A stretch of DNA of 6,931 nucleotides. It comes from Cypionkella sp. Its GTDB lineage: Bacteria > Pseudomonadota > Alphaproteobacteria > Rhodobacterales > Rhodobacteraceae. Below the pieces are notes generated by a model, which did no database searches, was not told the origin of the DNA, and saw nothing but the letters and a program-made list of their open reading frames with translations. The stretch lies in the NCBI GenBank assembly GCA_018063485.1, contig JAGPBG010000118.1, positions 1-6,931 of the forward strand. Reading direction: 5' to 3'. A program made the translations under genes and the position numbers. Numbering within the stretch: the first letter of the stretch is position 1; each line of letters opens with the position of its first letter. Shown one piece after another: positions 1 through 5,020 of the stretch.

Positions 1-517
1 GACCAAACCCATCGGCAGCGGCACGGTGATGGCGGCAGAAATGGCCAATCGGCATTTTCCGGGGATGATTCTAGGTGAGGCAGTGGCAAAGGCGCTGGTC
101 CTGATGGCGCGGCCCAATGATGCGGCGGCGGCGGTTCTGGCCCCTGTTGCTCATGCGATGACCGATGTGACCGGCTTTGGCCTTGCCGGGCATCTGCTTG
201 AAATGCTGAAGGCTTCGGGTGTTGCGGCAGCCTTGCAGGACGTGCCACTGATGACGGGCGCAAGGGCGCTGGCTGCTGCGGGTGAGGCCTCAAGCCTTGC
301 ACCGGCCAACCGGGCGGCAACGCTGTCGCGGGTGAATTGCGCCCATGATCCGGCCCTGCTGGCCTTGCTGCACGACCCACAAACCGGCGGTGGGCTGTTG
401 GCCGCAGTACCCGGGGATCAGGCCGAAGCGGTGTTGGCCGCACTGTTGGCGCAGGGCGAGGCGGCGGCGATCATCGGAAATATTGTGGACGGCACGCCTG
501 CGGTTACGGTGCTGTAA
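1..517 (+). CDS. selD: Selenide, water dikinase (selenophosphate synthase), C-terminal half, 5' truncated by the window
   Basis: SelD makes selenophosphate from selenide and ATP in the cytoplasm; selenophosphate is the selenium donor for selenocysteine and for 2-selenouridine in tRNA. The reading frame is open from base 2 and shows 171 residues before TAA at 515-517. The first residues TKPIGSGTV match the conserved TKPLGTG segment of SelD, so no start codon should be sought here; the ATG at 26 is internal. Further family marks are DVTGFGLAGH (about 165-195) and DPQTGGGLL (about 375-400), where the usual form is DPQTSGGLL. What is visible is the AIRS-type C-terminal domain. The N-terminal ATP-binding region with the catalytic Cys/Sec and Lys lies upstream, so I cannot say whether it is a Cys or Sec enzyme, nor whether it carries the N-terminal oxidoreductase fusion seen in some SelD proteins. 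Its 3' end overlaps convergent selU by 14 bp. The identification is secure. Confidence 0.95.
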   Translation, partial: TKPIGSGTVMAAEMANRHFPGMILGEAVAKALVLMARPNDAAAAVLAPVAHAMTDVTGFGLAGHLLEMLKASGVAAALQDVPLMTGARALAAAGEASSLAPANRAATLSRVNCAHDPALLALLHDPQTGGGLLAAVPGDQAEAVLAALLAQGEAAAIIGNIVDGTPAVTVL

Positions 518-1562
518 CCAGCCCTTGCACCTGTTGCACCACCCGGTCGGCGAGCGCTTCCAGATCGGCAGGCATCAGCCCTTCGGTTGGCAGATCGGTG
601 CCGCCCTGCGCCGCCCGTTCCCGGTGCTTTTCATAGCGCGGATCGTAGTGATGTTCCATCAAGCCCAAAGCCAAAGTCGCAAAATCGCGGGCCTTCGTCA
701 GCGCCAGCCAGTCGTCGATGCGCTCTACCGGGTGTTGCGGGCGCAACTGGTTGATCACCCCGGTCAGACGCGCGATATCAGCGATCATATCGGCATAGGC
801 GCGGGTCAGGTATTCGGCACGGGCAGCGCGAGGCGCAGCGATGGTCAGGCGCGGGGCAGCGCGCATCGCTTTCCAGATCTCGGGCGGCAGGCGGCACTCG
901 CCCACTTTCGAGCTTTCCGCCTCGATCACCACCGGGCGGGTCGGGTCAAGTGCTGCAATCTTCATCGCCAAGGCGCAATCAAAGGCCTTTTGCGACGGCT
1001 GCGGCCCCATCGCCCCAAAAAGCGAACCGCGATGATTGGCCAGACCCTCTAGGTCAATCACCTGCACACCGCGCGCGGGCAGCAGGTTCAACACCGCGGT
1101 TTTCGCCGATCCAGTATTACCCGCCAGAATCACCACCGGAGCCGGGAACGGCGTGTCATAAAGCGCCTTTACCACCAGCGCGCGCCAGGCCTTGTAGCCG
1201 CCCGCGATGGTTTCCACCCGCCACCCAACCTGCGACAGGATCGTCGCAAACGACCCCGAGCGTTGCCCGCCGCGCCAGCAATAGACCAGCGGCCGCCAGC
1301 CCCCCGGCTTGTCGGCCAGCGGCCCCAACAGGTGCCGCGAGACATTGGCCGCCACCAGCGCCGCCCCGATCTTGCGGGCGGAAAACGGATTCACCTGTTT
1401 GTAGATGGTGCCAACCTCGGCGCGTTGGGCGTCATCCAGAACCGGCAGGCTGATGGCCCCCGGCAGGTGATCCTCGGCATATTCGGCGGGCGCGCGGGCG
1501 TCGATGATGTCATCAAAGCCATGCGCGGCAAGATCGGTTAACGAGGTGAGGGTGATGGCCAT
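504..1562 (-). CDS. selU: tRNA 2-selenouridine synthase (rhodanese plus P-loop domains)
   Basis: SelU (MnmH, formerly YbbB) replaces sulfur by selenium in wobble-position 2-thiouridine of tRNAs for Lys, Glu and Gln. It works through a geranylated intermediate and uses selenophosphate from SelD. The 352-residue product is close to the family's usual length of about 350-370. An N-terminal rhodanese domain (about 15-130) has DARAPAEYAEDHLPGA at 21-36 and the active-site loop YCWRGGQRS with Cys95. A P-loop domain follows, with GNTGSAKT at 148-155, then DLEGLANHRGS (170-180) and EAESSKVG (214-221), all SelU hallmarks. The Walker A Gly before Lys154 is replaced by Ala. The start at 1562 gives a normal N-terminus, but there is no clear Shine-Dalgarno and a hairpin sits just upstream. 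It faces selD tail to tail with overlapping ends, which supports a shared selenium role. Identity is secure. Confidence 0.96.
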   Translation of the reverse strand: MAITLTSLTDLAAHGFDDIIDARAPAEYAEDHLPGAISLPVLDDAQRAEVGTIYKQVNPFSARKIGAALVAANVSRHLLGPLADKPGGWRPLVYCWRGGQRSGSFATILSQVGWRVETIAGGYKAWRALVVKALYDTPFPAPVVILAGNTGSAKTAVLNLLPARGVQVIDLEGLANHRGSLFGAMGPQPSQKAFDCALAMKIAALDPTRPVVIEAESSKVGECRLPPEIWKAMRAAPRLTIAAPRAARAEYLTRAYADMIADIARLTGVINQLRPQHPVERIDDWLALTKARDFATLALGLMEHHYDPRYEKHRERAAQGGTDLPTEGLMPADLEALADRVVQQVQGLVTAP

Positions 1563-1566
1563 GCCG

Positions 1567-1584
1567 GGCTTTTAGCGCAAAGCC
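1567..1584 (-). other. Hairpin in the selU leader
   Basis: Bases 1567-1572 and 1579-1584 form a perfect 6-bp stem (ggcttt/aaagcc) with a 6-nt loop. A further two G-C pairs are possible beyond a mismatch. In a selU transcript the stem would end about 4 nt before the ATG at 1562, where the ribosome-binding site should be, and no good Shine-Dalgarno is visible. It may limit translation or may be chance in GC-rich DNA. No promoter could be assigned with confidence in the 93-bp divergent spacer 1563-1655. Confidence 0.3.
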
Positions 1585-1655
1585 GGGGCGGCGGAAAGGT
1601 GCCGTTGTGGCCGCGCCCTCTCGCAGAGCAGAAAGGTTTGCGCCAGATAGGCGGA

Positions 1656-2036
1656 ATGAAAGCTCTTGCCCTGATCCTGTTCGCCTTCCCCGCCTTTGCG
1701 GGCGAGCCCGCGCAACTGATCACCCCCGCCCGCGCTCAGGTGGGGGTGACGGTGATCTATGATCCGGCCTATGTTTCCATGGTCTTTCCGGGGGGCGATA
1801 TCGACCCGTCACGCGGGGTTTGCACCGATGTGGTGAGTTGGATGCTGCCGCAAGACCCGCCGCATATCGGGATATTGAGCGACAAGATGGCCGCGGGCGG
1901 CGCATATCCCTTGGCGCTGCACACCATCGGGCGCGGGGCGCAGGAAGAGGATATGCTGTTCGCCGCCCCGATCAGCGGGCACTACCGGCTGAACGCGGCG
2001 GCACAGACGTGGCTTTTGGCAATGGCAAAGGGCTAG
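1656..2036 (+). CDS. Secreted DUF1287-family protein with an apparent internal deletion
   Basis: The product belongs to the DUF1287 family (PF06940), whose exact function I do not know; I recall it being grouped with NlpC/P60-like papain-fold hydrolases. I chose the ATG at 1656 (126 residues) over the in-frame ATG at 1599 because it begins a good signal peptide, MKALALILFAFPAFA, with likely cleavage before GEP; export to the periplasm is expected. Family blocks seen are ARAQVGVTVIYDPAYV, FPGGDIDPSRGVCTDVV (with the conserved Cys), then directly SWMLPQDPPHIGILSDK, LALHTIGRGAQEEDMLF and ISGHYR. In full-length members roughly 70 residues lie between the CTDVV block and the WxL...HIG block, including a DLQ...D, YP and IDHRRVPN stretch. 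All of that is absent here, with the frame intact. The usual HNIG is HTIG. It could be a functional short variant or a decayed gene. Family call is secure; activity is doubtful. Confidence 0.8.
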   Translation: MKALALILFAFPAFAGEPAQLITPARAQVGVTVIYDPAYVSMVFPGGDIDPSRGVCTDVVSWMLPQDPPHIGILSDKMAAGGAYPLALHTIGRGAQEEDMLFAAPISGHYRLNAAAQTWLLAMAKG

Positions 2037-2049
2037 AGACCTGCCTTAA

Positions 2050-2066
2050 AGCCCTGCCGCTGGGCT
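2050..2066. terminator. Weak possible terminator hairpin between convergent genes
   Basis: agccc at 2050-2054 pairs with gggct at 2062-2066 around a 7-nt loop. It lies in the 46-bp gap between the stop codons of the DUF1287 gene and pth. Neither side is followed by a real T-run, so it would be a poor intrinsic terminator; the evidence is position plus a 5-bp stem only. Confidence 0.2.
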
Positions 2067-2082
2067 GTGACGCCAAGGAAGG

Positions 2083-2754
2083 CTAGCGAAACCGGTCCAT
2101 CAGTTTTTGCAACGCGGATGGTTCTGGTTGGGCAGGCTCGGCTGGTTTCTCCTTTGCCGGCTTGTCAACCTTGGTCGATGACCGGGGTGGCACCACGCGC
2201 AAAGCCACCGCGTTCATGAACCGCGCGCCGTCGCCCTCGGCCAGAGCCACCGCCCCGTCCGAAATGCCGCGCAAAAGATCATCGAGCCAGTCCTGATCCG
2301 CCTTGGCGAAATCATGCAGCACATAACCCGCCACCGCATCCTTGTGCCCCGGATGGCCGATACCCAGCCGCACCCGGCCATAAGCCTCACCAATATGGGC
2401 ATGGATCGAGCGCAGCCCGTTGTGCCCGGCATGGCCTCCGCCCTGTTTGACGCGGGCCTTGCCCGGAGCAAGATCCAGCTCGTCATGCAGCACGGTGATC
2501 TCGGCCGGGGTCAGCTTGTAAAACCGCGCAGCCTCGCCCACGGATTGGCCCGACAGGTTCATGAAGGTTTCGGGCTTGAGCAGAACCACCTTCTCGGCAC
2601 CCAGTTTCCCCTCGCTTATCAAGCCCTGAAAACCACGCTTCCAAGGGGGGAAACCATGATCGGTGGCAATCCGGTCCACCGCCATAAAGCCGATATTGTG
2701 CCGGTTGCCCGCATATTTCGCGCCCGGATTGCCCAAGCCCACAATCAATTTCAT
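2083..2754 (-). CDS. pth: Peptidyl-tRNA hydrolase
   Basis: Pth cleaves the ester bond of peptidyl-tRNAs that drop off ribosomes and so recycles tRNA; it is usually essential. I place the start at 2754 (223 residues), because the protein then begins [11 protein letters not shown] like its relatives; the in-frame upstream ATG at 2811 adds 19 residues with no family match. All known active-site positions of the E. coli enzyme have counterparts: Asn9 (GLGNPG), His19 (NRHNIGF), Asn66 (FMNLSGQ), Asp91 (HDELDL) and Asn112 (GHNGLRS). The catalytic domain ends near residue 187. A Pro/Lys/Glu-rich tail of about 35 residues follows and closes with a short basic helix-like segment, LQKLMDRFR. Such tails occur in alphaproteobacterial Pth, and the role is unknown to me. 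The Shine-Dalgarno is weak. The upstream arm of a 13-bp inverted repeat sits 7 nt before the start codon. rplY, its frequent neighbour, is on the same strand about 1.4 kb upstream. Identity is secure. Confidence 0.97.
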   Translation of the reverse strand: MKLIVGLGNPGAKYAGNRHNIGFMAVDRIATDHGFPPWKRGFQGLISEGKLGAEKVVLLKPETFMNLSGQSVGEAARFYKLTPAEITVLHDELDLAPGKARVKQGGGHAGHNGLRSIHAHIGEAYGRVRLGIGHPGHKDAVAGYVLHDFAKADQDWLDDLLRGISDGAVALAEGDGARFMNAVALRVVPPRSSTKVDKPAKEKPAEPAQPEPSALQKLMDRFR

Positions 2755-2760
2755 CAAAGT

Positions 2761-2929
2761 CGCCCCAAGATCAGCCCTGCCCTGTGTTTCATCTGCAAGG
2801 ATTTGATGCAAGACAGGTGGGGACTGTCCTGGTGCAAAGTGTCAGCTTTGCAGCCTGGCATCGATTCAGGCCCTGGAACAATTCGCTCATTGCACCCATG
2901 CTGGCATCACTGGTCATGATCTTGGGGCG
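2761..2929. repeat. Segment bounded by perfect 13-bp inverted repeats
   Basis: cgccccaagatca at 2761-2773 is the exact reverse complement of tgatcttggggcg at 2917-2929; 143 nt lie between the arms. One base outside each arm is T, then the tetranucleotide AAAG occurs on both sides (2756-2759 and 2931-2934) in direct orientation, which could be a short target duplication or chance. The inner segment contains the hairpin at 2833-2852 and no plausible protein. Possible readings are a tiny non-autonomous (MITE-like) element or relic, a recombination or inversion substrate, or a long-range RNA stem in the pth leader. No transposase or invertase gene is present in the window. Confidence 0.5.
2833..2852. 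other. Hairpin with 7-bp perfect stem
   Basis: tgcaaag (2833-2839) pairs with ctttgca (2846-2852) around the 6-nt loop tgtcag. There is no T-run on either side, so it is not a typical terminator. It is close to the middle of the inverted-repeat-bounded segment and about 80 nt upstream of the pth start. The role is unknown. Confidence 0.35.
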
Positions 2930-2965
2930 TAAAGCGCCAAAGGCGGAGCAAACCGTTCCATGTTC

Positions 2966-2986
2966 CGCTTGGCAATTCCCCAAGCG
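2966..2986. other. Hairpin with 7-bp perfect stem upstream of the glycosyltransferase
   Basis: cgcttgg (2966-2972) pairs exactly with ccaagcg (2980-2986) around a 7-nt loop. It lies outside the 13-bp inverted repeat pair, 125 nt before the glycosyltransferase start. It could be an operator-like dyad or an RNA stem; there is no T-run to support termination. Confidence 0.3.
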
Positions 2987-3110
2987 ATGCGGTGCAGTTA
3001 CCGACAATGCGCTCCTGTTCGACGGCCGGCCTGACACAGCGCCACCAACGCGCTGCACTTGACTTGCGCCATCCCCAAGGCCAGTTTGCGGTCCTCAGGC
3101 AGGGAATTGA

Positions 3111-4100
3111 ATGCGCGTTACCGTTGTGGCTTCAATGCGGAATGAAGGGGCGTTCCTGTTGGAATGGGTGGCCTGGTATCGGATGCTGGGCTTTACCGAT
3201 ATTGTCGCGGTGACCAACAATTGCACCGATCACTCGCCCGCGTTGCTGGATGCCTTGCAGGCGGCGGGCAAAGTCCATCATATCCGCCATGACATCAAAC
3301 CCGGCAAGCCGATCACCCGTGCCAAGCTGCGCGCGGCAAAGGATCACCGCGCCGTGCGCCGCGCCGATTGGGTGCTGGTCTGCGATGTCGATGAGTTTCT
3401 GGTGATCCACCGTGGGGCGGGCAAAATCGGCGATCTGGTCAATCTGACAGAGCCGGACTGTCTGGGCATGGCAATCAACTGGAAAGTGTTCGGCACCAAT
3501 GGCATCGTCCAGTATGCAGATGTGCCGGTGCATCGGCAGTTTCTGCAGTGCTGCCCAAAGAAAAACCCACGCTCGCGCTTTGTCAAATCCTTGTTTCGCT
3601 TGCCTAAATATTTCACCAACATCCTCGAACACGCCCCTGCCGGGTTTGACATGGCCAAGGCAACGGCCAAGGGCCATGAAAACCTGATCTGGGTGAATTC
3701 AGCCGGCAAGCCCTGGACTGGTTGGGCACCCGACGCTCCTGCGGCCAATACGCTTCCCACGCATCTGGTATCGCATGAGGTGGCGCAGATCAGTCATTTC
3801 ATGCTGCGCTCGCTTGAGACTTATCGGCTGAAAGAAGGCACACCTTCACCGGTTGCGCTGGGAAACCGCTACCGTGACAGCTATTTCGAGGCGGCGGAGG
3901 CGGGGGACGAAATTGATCCATCCGCCCTGCGCTACAGCACGCAATTTGATGCTGAGTTGGCAAAGTTGCATGCCCTGCCCGAAGTGAGCCGACTGCACGC
4001 GCTGTGCTGCGCCGACCATGTCCGGGCCATTGTCGAAAAGACAGCGGGCTGCGCCAAGGACGATCCGCGCTTTCGGCACTTCATGGCAATGGCGCAATGA
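3111..4100 (+). CDS. Glycosyltransferase family 2-like protein (Glyco_tranf_2_4 type)
   Basis: The 329-residue product resembles the GT-A fold glycosyltransferases of the Glyco_tranf_2_4 group (PF13704), found in alphaproteobacterial surface-polysaccharide settings. The N-terminal VVASMRNEGAFLLEWVAWYR (about 5-24) is the family's typical opening, where the sugar nucleotide binds. TNNCTD (35-40) and the DxD-type metal site CDVDEF (91-96, Asp92 and Asp94) follow. A family-typical ISHFMLRSLETYRLK block is at 227-241. There is no signal peptide or clear membrane helix, so it should act in the cytoplasm, perhaps at the inner membrane face. The donor and acceptor sugars cannot be told from sequence. 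The start at 3111 is supported by AGGGA about 6 nt upstream and by the family N-terminus. It stands alone, with opposite-strand neighbours pth and rplY, and ends one base before a strong terminator. Family call is good; substrate is unknown. Confidence 0.88.
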   Translation: MRVTVVASMRNEGAFLLEWVAWYRMLGFTDIVAVTNNCTDHSPALLDALQAAGKVHHIRHDIKPGKPITRAKLRAAKDHRAVRRADWVLVCDVDEFLVIHRGAGKIGDLVNLTEPDCLGMAINWKVFGTNGIVQYADVPVHRQFLQCCPKKNPRSRFVKSLFRLPKYFTNILEHAPAGFDMAKATAKGHENLIWVNSAGKPWTGWAPDAPAANTLPTHLVSHEVAQISHFMLRSLETYRLKEGTPSPVALGNRYRDSYFEAAEAGDEIDPSALRYSTQFDAELAKLHALPEVSRLHALCCADHVRAIVEKTAGCAKDDPRFRHFMAMAQ

Positions 4101-4133
4101 AAAAAGGCGCAGCAATACCTGCTGCGCCTTTTT
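4101..4133. terminator. Strong bidirectional intrinsic terminator
   Basis: Bases 4101-4114 (five A, then ggcgcagca) pair perfectly with 4120-4133 around a 5-nt loop: a 14-bp stem whose GC-rich core is nine pairs, with an A-tract on the left and a T-tract on the right. It therefore works in either direction. It begins right after the glycosyltransferase stop codon (4098-4100) and lies 22 nt beyond the rplY stop on the other strand, so it insulates both convergent genes. Confidence 0.92.
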
Positions 4134-4155
4134 CTGGAGAGCCTGAATCGAGGGC

Positions 4156-4761
4156 CTATTCGGCCTCAACCGCTTCCGCTTCATCAATAAAGCCGGCAGG
4201 GGTGCCGACATTGGCGATCACGAAGTTACGGGCAATGGTTGCCTTGACGCCTGCGGGCAGAGTCACATCGTCAATGTGGATCACATCGCCGATTTGCTTG
4301 CCGGTCAGGTCCACCGTGATGTGATCAGGAATATCGGACGCCAGAACATCCAGTTCCACATCATTGCGCACCACGGTCAGCACACCGCCGCGCTTGAGGC
4401 CAGGGCTTGCTTCGTGATTTACGAAATTGACGTGGATGAACAGGCTCAGGCGGCTGTCATCGGCTAGGCGCATGAAATCCACATGCGTCGGCAGGTCTTT
4501 GACAACATCGCGCTGCACACCACGGCAAACGACGTGGATGTCCTTTTGCCCTTCAACCTTGAGGTTGAACAGGGTTGACAGGAAGCGGCCAGCGCGCAAA
4601 CGCTTGAGCAGAATGTTGTAATTCAGATTGATCGGCTGCGGATCCTTGCCGCCGCCATAGATGATGCCGGGTACGTTGCCCTCACGACGAGCTTGACGGG
4701 CGGCCCCCTTGCCTGTCCCCGTCCGCACCACAGCCTGAAGATCCGGGATCTCGCGTGCCAT
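4156..4761 (-). CDS. rplY: 50S ribosomal protein L25/general stress protein Ctc
   Basis: This is the long (TL5/Ctc) form of L25, which binds 5S rRNA in the central protuberance of the large subunit. Residues 1 to about 96 form the L25 domain, with [18 protein letters not shown] at 15-32, IIYGG, and the closing PTHVDFMRL at 91-99. The Ctc domain spans about 97-185 ([17 protein letters not shown], then [20 protein letters not shown]), and an acidic tail EAEAVEAE ends the 201-residue chain. Of two close in-frame ATGs I choose 4761 (MAREIPDL) over 4767. GGAG at 4769-4772 lies 7 nt before 4761 but only one base before 4767, and relatives start MA. A much longer open frame back to 4971 has no homology and is rejected. 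It is transcribed toward the shared terminator and away from the MFS gene. pth, often adjacent in other genomes, is on the same strand beyond the glycosyltransferase. Identity is secure. Confidence 0.96.
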   Translation of the reverse strand: MAREIPDLQAVVRTGTGKGAARQARREGNVPGIIYGGGKDPQPINLNYNILLKRLRAGRFLSTLFNLKVEGQKDIHVVCRGVQRDVVKDLPTHVDFMRLADDSRLSLFIHVNFVNHEASPGLKRGGVLTVVRNDVELDVLASDIPDHITVDLTGKQIGDVIHIDDVTLPAGVKATIARNFVIANVGTPAGFIDEAEAVEAE

Positions 4762-4768
4762 AGTCATT

Positions 4769-4772
4769 CTCC
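4769..4772 (-). promoter_or_regulatory. Ribosome binding site deciding the rplY start
   Basis: On the minus strand GGAG is followed by seven bases and the ATG at 4761, a normal spacing; the ATG at 4767 is one base from the GGAG and too close. An AT-rich run (ttatatat) lies just upstream and would keep the site unpaired. Confidence 0.7.
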
Positions 4773-4818
4773 ATATATAAATCCGCCATCCTCCAAGGGT
4801 GCATGGCGCGACCGGGGG

Positions 4819-4847
4819 GCTATAGCGAGGATTCGGCGGCAAGGGAA
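4819..4847 (-). promoter_or_regulatory. Possible rplY promoter
   Basis: On the minus strand TTCCCT (4847-4842) and TATAGC (4824-4819) are 17 bp apart, a sigma70-like arrangement giving a leader of about 50 nt before the start at 4761. The match to consensus is only moderate in both boxes, so this is tentative. Confidence 0.3.
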
Positions 4848-4961
4848 GTGGAAACTGGCACCGCGGCCCATGGCGGAACCGAAGGTCCGCATCTCTCAGG
4901 CGGGTTGAGCAAAAGCCTGCAAAGAGCGCGTCGCGCGCAAGGCGTGGCAGGCAACGGCTAT

Positions 4962-4990
4962 TTGACCCCATTCCAAGAATAGGACATTAC
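4962..4990 (+). promoter_or_regulatory. Possible promoter of the MFS transporter gene
   Basis: TTGACC at 4962-4967 matches the -35 consensus at five of six positions. The hexamer CATTAC at 4985-4990 follows at 17-bp spacing and matches the -10 consensus only loosely. This would start transcription near 4997, giving a leader of about 25 nt before the ATG at 5021. It is the best promoter-like pair in the 259-bp divergent spacer between rplY and this gene. Nothing else in that spacer looks like a gene. Confidence 0.4.
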
Positions 4991-5020
4991 CGGGCGGTAG
5001 ACCTTGTTCCAACCGGTGCC

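Larger units (their letters stand above)
2755..3110. other. Non-coding spacer between divergent pth and glycosyltransferase genes
   Basis: This 356-nt stretch separates the starts of pth (-) and the glycosyltransferase (+). The short open frames in it, up to about 90 codons on either strand, have no recognisable family, poor starts and rare-looking composition, so I call no gene. It holds a perfect 13-bp inverted repeat (2761-2773 and 2917-2929) and two hairpins with 7-bp stems (2833-2852 and 2966-2986). Near the right end there is a TTGACT hexamer at 3059-3064 without a good -10. A Shine-Dalgarno-like AGGGA (3101-3105) serves the gene at 3111. Promoters for both flanking genes should lie here, but I could not place them firmly. 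Confidence 0.6.

Noticed and set aside
345..1052. A 235-codon plus-strand frame running from selD into the selU region
   Set aside because: It lies out of frame with selD and antisense to selU, and is Arg/His-rich without motifs.
2811..2860. Possible insertion-sequence end (ggactgtcc ... gcaaag) in the spacer
   Set aside because: It faintly recalls IS6-type ends, but there is no transposase, no matching partner end and no clear target duplication for it; only the 13-bp inverted repeat is firm.
2314..2919. A 201-codon plus-strand frame over pth and its upstream spacer
   Set aside because: It is the antisense shadow of pth, whose full active site is on the minus strand; no family resemblance in the plus-strand product.
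2784..3062. Small frames of about 90 codons on both strands in the pth-glycosyltransferase spacer
   Set aside because: No recognisable domain, no convincing ribosome-binding site, and odd composition with many Cys and Trp; they probably reflect lack of stops in GC-rich DNA.
3059..3064. TTGACT as a -35 box for the glycosyltransferase
   Set aside because: No acceptable -10 hexamer at 16-18 bp; kept only as a remark in the spacer entry.
3132..3677. A 181-codon minus-strand frame inside the glycosyltransferase gene
   Set aside because: Antisense shadow; the plus strand encodes a recognisable glycosyltransferase with a DxD motif and a Shine-Dalgarno.
4762..4971. N-terminal extension of rplY back to an ATG at 4971
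   Set aside because: The 70 extra residues match nothing in L25, and a proper Shine-Dalgarno precedes the ATG at 4761.
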